NCBI RefSeq assembly: GCF_001613005.1
Contig: NZ_BDBN01000029.1
Location: 1 to 64,000 of the forward strand
DNA from: Nocardia nova NBRC 15556
GTDB lineage: Bacteria > Actinomycetota > Actinomycetes > Mycobacteriales > Mycobacteriaceae
Reading direction: 5' to 3'
DNA length: 64,000 nucleotides
In this document: positions 10,512-19,778 of the stretch, piece after piece
How positions within the stretch are numbered: the stretch's first letter is position 1
Layout of the letters: each line of letters starts with the position of its first letter
Made by a program: the position numbers and the translations under genes
The notes under the pieces: generated by a model
What the model saw: only the letters and a program-made list of their open reading frames with translations
Told to the model about the DNA's origin: nothing
Databases searched by the model: none

Positions 10512-12182
10512 GTGGCGCCGTCACAACAGCCGGATGTCATCGTCGTCGGAGCCGGGCTGGCCGGACTGGTGGCCACCTATGAACTGACCCGGGCAGGACG
10601 GCGGGTACTGGTTCTCGACCAGGAGAATCGCAACAATCTCGGCGGGCAGGCCTTCTGGTCGCTGGGTGGACTGTTCCTCGTCGACAGTCCCGAGCAGCGA
10701 CGCCTCGGCATCAAGGACTCCTTCGCGCTGGCCTGGCAGGACTGGCTGGGTTCGGCCGGATTCGATCGCGACGACGAAGACCACTGGGCGCGCCGGTGGG
10801 CACGCGCCTACGTCGAGTTCGCCGCCGGAGAAAAGCGTCGGTACCTGCACGATCTGGGGTTGCGGGTCACTCCCCTGGTCGGCTGGGCCGAGCGCGGCGG
10901 CGCCACCGCCGACGGGCACGGCAATTCGGTGCCGCGCTTCCACCTCACCTGGGGTACCGGCCCGGAGGTGCTGCGCGTCTTCCTGGAACCGGTACTGGCC
11001 GCCGAGCAGCGCGGGCTGGTGGAATTCGCGTTCCGGCACCGGGTCGACGATCTGATTGTGGAGGACGACGCGGTGGTGGGCGTGCGAGGTAGCGTCCTGG
11101 AACCGAGCGAACTGGACCGTGGCGTGGCCTCGTCGCGAACGACGGTGGGCGAGTTCGAATTCCGCGCCCCCGCGGTCCTGGTGTCCTCCGGCGGCATCGG
11201 CCACAACCACGAACTGATCCGGAAGAACTGGCCCACCGAACGGCTCGGCCCCTGCCCGCAGACCATGATCTCCGGCGTGCCCGCCCATGTCGACGGCCGC
11301 ATGCTCGCGATCTCCGAATCGGCCGGCGGGCGAATCGTGAACCGCGACCGGATGTGGCACTACACCGAGGGCATTCACAACTGGGATCCGATCTGGCCCG
11401 ATCACGCCATCCGCATCATTCCGGGCCCGTCGTCGTTGTGGTTCGACGCGAACGGAAAGCGTTTGCCCGCACCGTGTTTCCCCGGTTTCGACACCAATGC
11501 CACGATGAAGGCGATCCTGGACACCGGCTACGACTACTCGTGGTTCGTACTCACCCAGTCGATCATCGAGAAGGAATTCGCCCTCTCCGGTTCCGAGCAG
11601 AATCCCGACATCACCGGTAAGGACCTCAAACTCACGCTCAAGAGCCGCGCCGCCAAGGGCGCGCCCGGCCCGGTCGAGGCGTTCAAGCGGCACGGCGTGG
11701 ACTTCGTGGTCGCCGACACCCTGCCCGAACTCGTGCGCGGCATGAACGAGATCGCGCGCGGCCCGCAACTGGAGGTCGCCGCGCTGGAACACCAGATCGT
11801 CGCCCGCGACCGCGAACTGGACAACAAATACAGCAAGGACGCGCAGCTGATGGCGATCGCCAACGCGCGTCGCTCACTCGGCGACAAACTGGGCCGGGTC
11901 GCGGCGCCGCATCGGATTCTCGATCCTTCACACGGTCCGCTGATCGCGGTACGGCTCAACGTGCTGACCCGCAAGACGCTGGGCGGCTTGCAGACCAATC
12001 TGGACTCGCAGGTGATCCGCTCCGACGGCTCCCCCTTCCCCGGCCTGTATGCCGCGGGTGAGGTCGCCGGCTTCGGCGGCGGCGGCGTCCACGGCTACAA
12101 CGCCCTGGAAGGCACCTTCCTCGGCGGGTGCATCTTCTCCGGCCGCGCGGCCGGGCTCGCGATGGCCCGGCTGCCGCGTTAG
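10512..12182 (+). CDS. FAD-binding dehydrogenase (KstD-like / fumarate reductase flavoprotein family)
   Basis: The 556-residue protein begins with the dinucleotide-binding motif VIVVGAGLAGLVATYELTRAGRRVLVLDQE and ends with LYAAGEVAGFGGGGVHGYNALEGTFLGGCIFSGR, the FAD-contacting C-terminal segment of this family. Such enzymes oxidise or reduce C-C bonds in steroids or other cyclic ketones, though many members are uncharacterised. The GTG start has an AGGAG Shine-Dalgarno 7-8 nt upstream. A longer open frame exists upstream but lies antisense to the ycaQ-like gene and is not coding. It ends 4 nt inside the convergent membrane-protein gene. Confidence 0.88.
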   Translation: MAPSQQPDVIVVGAGLAGLVATYELTRAGRRVLVLDQENRNNLGGQAFWSLGGLFLVDSPEQRRLGIKDSFALAWQDWLGSAGFDRDDEDHWARRWARAYVEFAAGEKRRYLHDLGLRVTPLVGWAERGGATADGHGNSVPRFHLTWGTGPEVLRVFLEPVLAAEQRGLVEFAFRHRVDDLIVEDDAVVGVRGSVLEPSELDRGVASSRTTVGEFEFRAPAVLVSSGGIGHNHELIRKNWPTERLGPCPQTMISGVPAHVDGRMLAISESAGGRIVNRDRMWHYTEGIHNWDPIWPDHAIRIIPGPSSLWFDANGKRLPAPCFPGFDTNATMKAILDTGYDYSWFVLTQSIIEKEFALSGSEQNPDITGKDLKLTLKSRAAKGAPGPVEAFKRHGVDFVVADTLPELVRGMNEIARGPQLEVAALEHQIVARDRELDNKYSKDAQLMAIANARRSLGDKLGRVAAPHRILDPSHGPLIAVRLNVLTRKTLGGLQTNLDSQVIRSDGSPFPGLYAAGEVAGFGGGGVHGYNALEGTFLGGCIFSGRAAGLAMARLPR

Positions 12183-12769
12183 GGCCGTTCCAGGCTCTTC
12201 GCCCCGACGGTGCGGGTCAGGCTGAAGATCGGCAGGCCGATCACCAGGTGTTCGATGGCGGTGGTCACTCCCACCCAGATGTCGCTGGACAGCGTCAGCG
12301 GGATGACCACCGCCGCGGCGATGAGGATCCCGACGATCCAGGCGAAGAACATATCCGGCGACGGCGTGCCCAGATGCAGCAGATACCAGAGCACGCCGGC
12401 GAGCAGGGCGCAGAAGAAGGCCACCACCGCGAACCAGTACCCCTGCTCAGCCATCGGGTTCCAGACCCCGAACTTGCCGCTCTCGGTGGCGCGGGTGGCG
12501 ATGACGTCGATGATCCACGCGCACAGCCAGGCCGCCAGCGCGGTCACGATCGCGGTGGCGAGTACCCCGCCCGCGAACATGCCCACGTTGACCTCGGGCC
12601 GCCGCCGCGGCGCGGGCTGCTGCCCGCCCGGCGCCCGGTAGGGCTGATAAGCGGGATCCTGCTGGTAGTAAGCGGGATCCTGCCGGTAGGCGGGGTCCTG
12701 ATAGCCGCCCGGCTGATAACCGCTTTCGTACCGCGTGGTGTGCTGCTCACGCGGATCCTGGGGATGCAC
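12179..12769 (-). CDS. DUF6069-like four-span membrane protein with Tyr/Gln-rich N-terminal tail
   Basis: This 196-residue protein has a hydrophilic N-terminal tail (about residues 1-57) with repeated QDPAY units and a proline/arginine-rich end, then four hydrophobic segments (about 62-88, 108-130, 142-162 and 166-188). The layout matches small actinobacterial DUF6069-type membrane proteins of unknown function. The GTG start is preceded by GGAGGTGAT. The tail resembles the low-complexity cytoplasmic tails of actinobacterial membrane proteins and may mediate protein interaction, which is inference. Confidence 0.75.
   Translation of the reverse strand: MHPQDPREQHTTRYESGYQPGGYQDPAYRQDPAYYQQDPAYQPYRAPGGQQPAPRRRPEVNVGMFAGGVLATAIVTALAAWLCAWIIDVIATRATESGKFGVWNPMAEQGYWFAVVAFFCALLAGVLWYLLHLGTPSPDMFFAWIVGILIAAAVVIPLTLSSDIWVGVTTAIEHLVIGLPIFSLTRTVGAKSLERP
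12649..12710 (-). repeat. In-frame tandem repeat encoding QDPAY units
   Basis: Three degenerate copies of a roughly 20-nt unit containing GGATCCTG or GGGTCCTG lie in the 5' part of the membrane-protein gene and encode successive Tyr/Gln-Asp-Pro-Ala-Tyr blocks. Such repeats can change copy number by slippage, so length variation between strains is likely. Confidence 0.6.
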
Positions 12770-12906
12770 CGCCGATCACCTCCGTCGAATGTGTGTGCCG
12801 AGTCTAGGGCCACACCCGCCGCTCGGCGCGCCTTCGGCATACCCGGTGTCGCGGTCGCGTACACCCGTGCGCGGCCTTCGGTCGTTCCGATCCGGTGCGG
12901 AACCGA

Positions 12907-13626
12907 TCAGGCTGGAAGCAAGCGTCTCTCGTAATCCGCGGCCAGTGCCCGCAGTGCGGCGGCGCCGTCGCCGGCGAAGCTGGAGCCGTGCATCACCGCG
13001 AGCGTCGCCGGATTCAACTCCGCCAGTCGGTACAGGGCGGCCGGGACCGCGGGGCCCAGTGACGTGGCTCGGAAGACGTCCTCGGCGAGTACGGCCGGAC
13101 CGACCACATCGGATTCGGTGAGTGCGGGCCCGTCGCCCACCTGGGTCATGAGATCACCGCAGAACAGCACGCCCGTGGTCTCCTCGTAGAGCACCCGCGA
13201 CTCCCAGTTGTGCGGTGCGTGCGGAGTGTCGATGTGGCGGACGCGCCGCTCACCCAGTTCGATGACCTCACCGTCGGCCAGCGGGCGCGGCGGCCGGTCG
13301 GCCAGATCGTCGATCGACACCTGACAACCGAGAATTCCGTGCGCCACCTGCGCGTGCGGCGCGGCGGCCAGGAACAGATTCATCGCCCCGCATTCGTCGG
13401 CCTCGACGTGGCCGAAGGCGATCCAGCGCAGCCGTTCCACCGGCACGATCGCAGAGATCTGCTCGCTCACCAGCGGGAACAGCGCGCGCATGCCGCAATG
13501 GAACAGCAGCGGCTCCTCGTCGACGATCAGGAATTGGTTGAAGCTGAACCCGGTCGGCCCGACCTCGGGCACGAAGGTGGATATCCGGTAGATCCGATCG
13601 GCTATCTCATCGGTACGGGTCTGCAT
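12907..13626 (-). CDS. MBL-fold metallo-hydrolase of the flavodiiron/ODP-like type
   Basis: This 239-residue protein has the metallo-beta-lactamase fold. The metal motif reads GHVEADECGAMN (His-x-Glu-x-Asp), the arrangement seen in oxygen-binding diiron (ODP/flavodiiron) domains rather than HxHxDH hydrolases; later ligands fit HIDTPHAPH, FCGDLM and VMHGSS. No flavodoxin domain follows, so it is a stand-alone domain. The ATG at 13626 is chosen over an in-frame upstream start because the 29-residue extension is arginine/alanine-rich and unlike family members. The reaction is unknown. Confidence 0.82.
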   Translation of the reverse strand: MQTRTDEIADRIYRISTFVPEVGPTGFSFNQFLIVDEEPLLFHCGMRALFPLVSEQISAIVPVERLRWIAFGHVEADECGAMNLFLAAAPHAQVAHGILGCQVSIDDLADRPPRPLADGEVIELGERRVRHIDTPHAPHNWESRVLYEETTGVLFCGDLMTQVGDGPALTESDVVGPAVLAEDVFRATSLGPAVPAALYRLAELNPATLAVMHGSSFAGDGAAALRALAADYERRLLPA

Positions 13627-13714
13627 GATCTCGCTCCCATCCGAGGCTCGCGCACCGACGGCACCACTCTCCGCGGCGCGGACCCACGTCTCCGACGTCG
13701 ACCCCCGGAACAAA

Positions 13715-13730
13715 TGTTATCCAGATCACA
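13715..13730. promoter_or_regulatory. Crp-like site between MBL and HAD genes
   Basis: TGTTATCCAGATCACA fits the Crp/GlxR palindrome TGTGA-N6-TCACA with one mismatch. It sits between the divergent starts at 13626 and 13796, so it could act on either gene. A single site with a mismatch in a half-site is weak evidence. Confidence 0.4.
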
Positions 13731-13795
13731 CGACGAGGGCGATCGCGCCGCCCGGCCGCGCGGCTCGCCGGACGACCGCCGCTACCATCGCGATC

Positions 13796-14494
13796 ATGAA
13801 CGACCGGCCGAAGGCGCTGCTGTTCGACGTGCAGGGCACCGCCACCGATTTTCACTCCACCGTGGTCGCGGCGGCTGCGGCGACGCTCGGGCAGCGCTAT
13901 CCCGGCCGGGACTGGTCGGCGTTCGTGAACGATTGGCGCGCAGCGTATTTCCGCGGCACCGCCGCGGTCGGTGACCACTGGGTGAGTGTCGATTCGATCT
14001 ATCGCGCGGCACTCGACGAACTCCTCACCGAGCGCGGTATGGATGCGCCCTCCGATGCCCGCGCCGAACTGAATTCCGCCTGGAAGCGCCTGGACCCGTG
14101 GCCGGACGCGGTGCCCGGCCTGACCCGGCTGCGACGCCGCTACACCCTCGCGACGTTGTCGAATGCCGACGTCGACGCGGTCGTCGGCATCACCCGGCAC
14201 TGCGATTTCCCGTGGCACGCCGTGTTCACGGCCGAGATGGCAGGTGCGCACAAACCCGATCCCCGCACCTACCGCATGGCCGCGCACTATCTCGGCGCGC
14301 AGCCGGGCGAGATCATGATGGTCGCGAGCCACAAGTACGACATCCGGGCCGCGGCCGCCCTGGGCTTCCGCACCGCCTTCGTCGCGCGGCCGCTCGAGTT
14401 CGGCGATCCGGCCCTGGCCGACACCGCGTTCAGCGACGAATTCGATATCAACGCAACCGATTTCGAGGACCTGGCCGACCAGCTGGGATGCTGA
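13796..14494 (+). CDS. HAD-superfamily hydrolase, haloacid dehalogenase type II-like
   Basis: This is a 232-residue protein of the L-2-haloacid dehalogenase group. Motif I is LLFDVQGTATDF with the nucleophile Asp near residue 10, motif II is ATLSNAD, the motif III lysine lies in AGAHKPDPRTY, and motif IV is MMVASHKYDIRAA. Dehalogenases normally read DAYGT or DVYGT; the Gln in DVQGT is slightly unusual. True dehalogenase or phosphatase activity cannot be told apart. The ATG at 13796 begins right at the conserved domain; the longer open frame upstream is non-conserved intergenic sequence. Confidence 0.85.
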   Translation: MNDRPKALLFDVQGTATDFHSTVVAAAAATLGQRYPGRDWSAFVNDWRAAYFRGTAAVGDHWVSVDSIYRAALDELLTERGMDAPSDARAELNSAWKRLDPWPDAVPGLTRLRRRYTLATLSNADVDAVVGITRHCDFPWHAVFTAEMAGAHKPDPRTYRMAAHYLGAQPGEIMMVASHKYDIRAAAALGFRTAFVARPLEFGDPALADTAFSDEFDINATDFEDLADQLGC

Positions 14495-14536
14495 ACCACG
14501 GCGATCGAAGCCATCCGCCTGTGCCTTTGGGCGCAC

Positions 14537-14577
14537 TCGAGGTCCGGAACGGGCGGCAGGCGCGTTCCGGACCTCGA
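14537..14577. terminator. Bidirectional terminator hairpin between HAD and MFS genes
   Basis: A perfect 15-bp stem (TCGAGGTCCGGAACG and its exact complement) with an 11-nt loop lies in the 97-nt gap between two convergent stop codons. Its symmetry and placement fit a shared terminator for both transcripts. Confidence 0.75.
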
Positions 14578-14591
14578 TTCACGTCGCGGAA

Positions 14592-16604
14592 CTACCCCGC
14601 AGGCGCCGGCTCGGCAGGCGGCGCCGCTTCCCCCGCCGCCGATTCCGCTGCAGAGGCCTCCTTCCCGGCCTCGGTTTCCGCCAGCGCCACCAGTTCCTGT
14701 CGCACGCGCAGGTCGTGTTCGGCGGCATCGGCGGCGGCCCGCTTCGGACTCCAGCGCCCGGCCATCAGGAAGACGAAGGGCAGGAACAGCACCTGCGCGA
14801 TCAGGCAGATCCACCACCACTGCCGCCACTGCACCGGCGAGTCGGCGGCCGCCTGCTTCACCTCGGCGCCGTGCTCGGCGACATAGGCCAGATCATCGGC
14901 CGGCACGGTGGCCACCGCCTGCAACTGCGCTTGCGCGGTCACGAGTTTCGGGCCGACGGTACTGGCGACCGCGAGCTGATCGCGCGGAATCTGCTGGGTC
15001 GCGGTCAGCCGCCCCACCGCTTCGGCGGGGCTGATGCCGAATTTCGCCGCCACCTGACCGACCGCGGCGCCCGCGGCCCGCGCGTCGTTCGGATTCACCG
15101 CCAGAGCACCGAGCGTGGCCGGATCCACGGCCTGCAGTGTCGCCAGCTCCTGCGGATAGCGCGCGTTCAACGCGATGGTGGCCTGGATGTCGGCGGGTGA
15201 CGCGCCGGTCAGCTTGGTCAGCGCGGCCATCTGGGCGGCGGGATCGGCGGGATTGCGACCGAGTTGCGTCATGGTCTCGGCGCCGACGGTCTGGATGGTC
15301 GCCAGCTGCGCTCCGTGCTGCGCCTGGATCTCCTGCAATCGCGGACCGTTGTTGACCAGCGGTCCGGCCGCGTCGACCACCATCAGGAGACCGAACAGCG
15401 TGAAGGTCACCACCGTGCGCAGCACACCGCCCCATACGGCCAGCCCGACCGCGGTCGCGGCCGGATTGCGGCGCTCCACGGTTTCGGTGAAGCTCGCCAT
15501 CCAGGTGGCGTAGGCGATGCCGCCGCCGACCGCGATGACCGTCATCACCCCCGCGAACGAGTAGTACCCGGTATCGGGATGATCGGTGTAGCCCAGGAAG
15601 ACGTACAGCCCCGCGATGCTGATCAGGGCGCCGAGGATCATGAACGGTTTGCGCACCTTGAGGATGTCCGACACGATGCCGGTCACCACCAGCGCCACCG
15701 CGTTCGCGATCCAGTACCAGTTACCCAGTGCATTGGCCTGGGCCGGTGTGAAACCGAAGTTGGTCGCCAGATACACCGGCAGGAACGACACGATGGTGTA
15801 GAAGAATGCCAGGAAGATGCTGATGGCCAGGGCGGAGCCGACCACGTCGACCCGCATCATCTGCCGCCACTGCCCGCGTTCGAGCGCCTCGACGTCCAGG
15901 CCCTTGGCCCGCGCCTCGACCAGCGCCCGATCCCGCAAGCTCACCATCACCTGATCGCGCAGGCGCGGACTCAGTTCGCGCAATCCGATCACCGCGACCA
16001 CGGCGACCGCACAGCTGATCACACCGCACAGGCGGTAGTGGAACTGCCAGTCCGGATGACTGTCGAGGGTGCGGGCGGTGATCTCGCTGGTGACGAGTGC
16101 GCCGATCACCGGCCCCAGGGTCCAGAATCCCATCGCCGAGGCACGGCCCAGCTGCGGTGAGAAGTCCCGGATCAACGCGGGGGTGGCCACCAGCACCGCG
16201 CCTTCGACCACGCTCACCACGCAGTAGACGACGAGATAGGCCATCTTCGTGGTCGTCGCCGGAAGCGCGAACAGGGTGAGCAGCGAACAGATCACCACCC
16301 CGTAGGCCACGATATTGGCTCGTCCCCAGCGGTCGAGCAGGCCCGCCGCCACCGAGGCCGCGGCGCCGAAGGCCGCGCCGATGATGAAGATCCACACGAA
16401 ATAGGCGAACGAGAGGTGGAAGTACGCGATCAGCTGATTGCCGACCGCGCCCGCGACGAAGAGCTGGTAGTACAGCACGACCGAGGTGATCACCACGAGC
16501 GTCAGGTACCAGGAGCGGGCGGGAGTGTCGGGATAGTGCGGTAGTTTTCGCCGCCACAATCCGGTGAGCAGGGTGGGAGCGGCTGCTGTCGAGGTCGAGC
16601 TCAT
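14592..16604 (-). CDS. MFS transporter with a ~180-residue inserted soluble domain
   Basis: This 670-residue major facilitator has twelve predicted spans and the motif DRWGRANIVAYG in the 2-3 loop. The first eleven spans occupy about residues 30-412; a hydrophilic Ala/Gln/Pro-rich stretch (about 413-592, with quasi-repeated NPADPAAQ, NPNDARAAG and related helices) separates them from a final span at about 595-615, followed by a charged, Ala/Glu-rich tail. Ordinary MFS proteins are 400-500 residues. The substrate is unknown; metabolite:H+ symport is the general expectation. GAAAGG lies upstream of the ATG. A Crp-type site lies 95 nt upstream. Confidence 0.85.
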   Translation of the reverse strand: MSSTSTAAAPTLLTGLWRRKLPHYPDTPARSWYLTLVVITSVVLYYQLFVAGAVGNQLIAYFHLSFAYFVWIFIIGAAFGAAASVAAGLLDRWGRANIVAYGVVICSLLTLFALPATTTKMAYLVVYCVVSVVEGAVLVATPALIRDFSPQLGRASAMGFWTLGPVIGALVTSEITARTLDSHPDWQFHYRLCGVISCAVAVVAVIGLRELSPRLRDQVMVSLRDRALVEARAKGLDVEALERGQWRQMMRVDVVGSALAISIFLAFFYTIVSFLPVYLATNFGFTPAQANALGNWYWIANAVALVVTGIVSDILKVRKPFMILGALISIAGLYVFLGYTDHPDTGYYSFAGVMTVIAVGGGIAYATWMASFTETVERRNPAATAVGLAVWGGVLRTVVTFTLFGLLMVVDAAGPLVNNGPRLQEIQAQHGAQLATIQTVGAETMTQLGRNPADPAAQMAALTKLTGASPADIQATIALNARYPQELATLQAVDPATLGALAVNPNDARAAGAAVGQVAAKFGISPAEAVGRLTATQQIPRDQLAVASTVGPKLVTAQAQLQAVATVPADDLAYVAEHGAEVKQAAADSPVQWRQWWWICLIAQVLFLPFVFLMAGRWSPKRAAADAAEHDLRVRQELVALAETEAGKEASAAESAAGEAAPPAEPAPAG

Positions 16605-16698
16605 GGTCGAGATGCCTTTCTGGCCACGGCATCTCGTCGCGGGATGATTTCTTGTGATTCCGCACGAGCACCGGGTGGGAAAAGGGTAACGGCCAATC

Positions 16699-16712
16699 GT
16701 GATCCACATCAC
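16699..16712. promoter_or_regulatory. Crp-type site upstream of the MFS transporter
   Basis: GTGATCCACATCAC is a perfect GTGA-N6-TCAC palindrome, the core of the Crp/GlxR site. It lies about 95-108 nt upstream of the MFS ATG and 139 nt from the divergent ABC ATPase start, in an AT-richer patch. It would fit carbon-source control of the permease. Confidence 0.5.
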
Positions 16713-16850
16713 TTTTCCGGCAACTCGATCGAACCGACCGACCCGATTGTGGGCACAAACCGACCGGTCGACGGTTGCCCGATATTCGCGACGTTCCGTG
16801 TGCGCTTCGCGACCTATCAGCTTGTCTGAGGAGTTTGCTACCGTGGGCAC

Positions 16851-17654
<804 letters not shown>

Positions 17655-17666
17655 GCCGGCTCACCT

Positions 17667-17693
17667 CGCAATCTTGTCATTGACAAGATTGCG
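17667..17693. promoter_or_regulatory. 27-bp perfect palindrome (operator) overlapping a -35 box
   Basis: Two perfect 13-bp arms, CGCAATCTTGTCA and TGACAAGATTGCG, flank a single central T. The right arm contains TTGACA (17680-17685), and GATGTT (17703-17708) follows 17 nt later as a weak -10. A repressor bound here would cover the promoter of the gene at 17755. It lacks a U-tract, so a terminator for the preceding ABC gene is less likely. Confidence 0.7.
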
Positions 17694-17754
17694 TGGGCGT
17701 GCGATGTTGGGCAGGCGACAGCACCACACTCCGACTCGTCGAAAGTTCACCGCC

Positions 17755-18168
17755 ATGCCCACACTGCCCTGGGTCACTGTCGAGCGGCCCACCACCGATA
17801 CCGTCCAGATCATGGCCTCGCGGCTCGAAGTCCGGTCACTGCGGCACGTCCCCGGATTTCTCGCGACCTCGATCGTGCTGCGGCGCCAGGCCCGCCGCTC
17901 CCCCGGCGCACTCGGCATCGCCCTGAAGGCCGATCTCACCCGCCGCACGTTCTGGACTCTGTCGGCCTGGACGGACCAGGCGGCGATCAGCGCCTACGCC
18001 CGGACCGATCCGCACGCCTCGGCCATCGTGCGCGCCCGCACGGTGATGCGCGAATCGACGTTCGTCTTCTGGTCCGTCCCGGCCGCCGACCTGCCGATCG
18101 AATGGTCCGAGGCGCAGCGCCGCATCGCCGAGGAGCGCGAAAAGCGAAGCAGCACAACCTCGTTGTGA
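17755..18168 (+). CDS. Small monooxygenase-like protein (dimeric alpha-beta barrel, DUF3291-type)
   Basis: This 137-residue protein has a central segment LTRRTFWTLSAWTDQAAISAYARTDPHASAI, resembling the strand-Trp-helix pattern of antibiotic-biosynthesis-monooxygenase and spheroidene-monooxygenase-like barrels, in which a Trp-Thr/Ser turn precedes a helix ending with a conserved His. The C-terminus is charged and helical. Function is unknown; family members act on small aromatic or polyketide substrates or bind haem. A perfect palindrome upstream suggests tight repression and induction by a ligand. Confidence 0.6.
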   Translation: MPTLPWVTVERPTTDTVQIMASRLEVRSLRHVPGFLATSIVLRRQARRSPGALGIALKADLTRRTFWTLSAWTDQAAISAYARTDPHASAIVRARTVMRESTFVFWSVPAADLPIEWSEAQRRIAEEREKRSSTTSL

Positions 18169-18175
18169 CCGTACG

Positions 18176-18206
18176 GGCCTCGGATCGGCGGCACGGTCCG
18201 AGGGCC
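18176..18206. terminator. Convergent terminator hairpin
   Basis: CCTCGGATC pairs with GGTCCGAGG over 9 bp (one G-U) around an 8-nt loop, extended by two more G-C pairs after a bulged G. It sits exactly in the 40-nt gap between the convergent genes ending at 18168 and 18209. Confidence 0.6.
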
Positions 18207-18208
18207 GG

Positions 18209-19678
18209 TCAGTCGTCGACGGGGACCGATTCCGAGCGCTTGGCCGGCTGCTCGTCCTCGGGCGGTTCCCGCAGCCGCGCCACCTCCAGTACTCGCGAGC
18301 GGGCGGCGAACCAGCCGATGATCAGCGCCGGGATCAGGATCACCAGACTCGCCACCGTCCAGGTGCCGACGGGGTGGTCGAAGGCCATCAGCACCAGCAT
18401 CGCGGCCAGGAACACCAGGGTCGCGATGCCGGTATAGGGGGCGCCGAACATGCGGAACGCGGGCCGTTCCAGCTCACCGCGCCGCCAGCGCCGGTACAGC
18501 GCCAACTGGCACAGCACGATCGTCGCCCACGAGGACAGGATGCCCAGTGACGCGATGTTGAGCACGATCTCGAACGCGCGCGCCGGCACGATGTAGTTGA
18601 GCCAGATGCCGACCAGGGCGATCAGACTGGTCAGCACGATGCCGCCGTAGGGCACACCGCGGCTGTTCATCCGCGCGGTGAAACGCGGGGCGCTGCCGTT
18701 GACCGCCATCGAGCGCAGAATGCGTCCGGTCGAATACAGACCCGCGTTGAGACTCGAGAAGGCCGCGGTGAGCACGACCAGGTTCATCACCGAACCGGCA
18801 TGCGGCACACCCAGTTTGGTGAAGAAGGTGACGAACGGGCTCTCGTCGGCGTGGTAGGCGGTGTAGGGCAGCAGCAGCGCCAGCAGGATCAGCGAGCCGA
18901 CATAGAACACCGCGATACGCAGGATCACCGAGTTGATGGCGCGCGGCATGATCTGCTGCGGATTCTCGGTCTCCCCCGCCGCGGTGCCGACCATTTCCAC
19001 CGCGGCATAGGCGAACACCACGCCCGAGGCGACCGTCACCAGCGGCAGCACCCCGGTCGGAAACCAGCCACCGGAGTGCGCGACCAATCCGAGACCCGTC
19101 GCGGCCCCGTCGACCCGGAATCGCCCGCCGAGGAAGACGACGCCGATGATCAGGAACGACACCAAGGCGACGACCTTGATCAGCGCCGCCCAGAACTCGA
19201 GTTCACCGAACCATTTGACCGAGATCAGGTTCACGCTCAGCACCAGGCACAACGCGATCAGCGCCAGCACCCACTGCGGGATCGCGCCGAACGCGCCCCA
19301 GTAGTGCAGATAGGTGGCGATCGCGGTGGTGTCGACGATGCCGGTCATCGACCAGTTCAGGAAATAGGTCCAGCCGGCGACGAAAGCCGCCTTCTCCCCG
19401 TAGAACTCGCGCGCATAGGAGACGAACGACCCCGACGAGGGCCGGTGCAGGACCAATTCGCCCAGCGCCCGCAGGATGAAGAAGACGAAGCCACCGCATA
19501 CCGCGTACACGAGAAACAGTCCCGGCCCCGCATGGGCCAGCCGTCCGCCGGCGCCGAGGAACAGGCCGGTGCCGATGGCGCCACCGATCGCGATCATCTG
19601 CAACTGCCGCGGCTTGAGGCTCTTGTGATAGCCACTGTCCTCCGCGGACAGGTGCGTCTGTGCTGGTGTCTCGCTCAT
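18209..19678 (-). CDS. ansP: Amino acid permease, L-asparagine permease (AnsP)-like
   Basis: This 489-residue APC-superfamily permease has about twelve spans. The N-terminus [19 protein letters not shown] followed by [14 protein letters not shown] is nearly the mycobacterial AnsP signature, as is [19 protein letters not shown]. It imports asparagine or a related amino acid by proton symport across the cytoplasmic membrane. The ATG at 19678 is the first start giving the family N-terminus. Specificity for asparagine over other amino acids is inferred from this resemblance only. It is divergent from ggt by 100 nt. Confidence 0.87.
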   Translation of the reverse strand: MSETPAQTHLSAEDSGYHKSLKPRQLQMIAIGGAIGTGLFLGAGGRLAHAGPGLFLVYAVCGGFVFFILRALGELVLHRPSSGSFVSYAREFYGEKAAFVAGWTYFLNWSMTGIVDTTAIATYLHYWGAFGAIPQWVLALIALCLVLSVNLISVKWFGELEFWAALIKVVALVSFLIIGVVFLGGRFRVDGAATGLGLVAHSGGWFPTGVLPLVTVASGVVFAYAAVEMVGTAAGETENPQQIMPRAINSVILRIAVFYVGSLILLALLLPYTAYHADESPFVTFFTKLGVPHAGSVMNLVVLTAAFSSLNAGLYSTGRILRSMAVNGSAPRFTARMNSRGVPYGGIVLTSLIALVGIWLNYIVPARAFEIVLNIASLGILSSWATIVLCQLALYRRWRRGELERPAFRMFGAPYTGIATLVFLAAMLVLMAFDHPVGTWTVASLVILIPALIIGWFAARSRVLEVARLREPPEDEQPAKRSESVPVDD

Positions 19679-19778
19679 CGGTCGGGTGATCCCTTGGTCG
19701 AGGTCGGGGCGGCTCGACGTTACCCGGTATGGGAACGACACCCCGCGTGGTGGGGCCGACGCGGGCTAAAGTGCCTGC

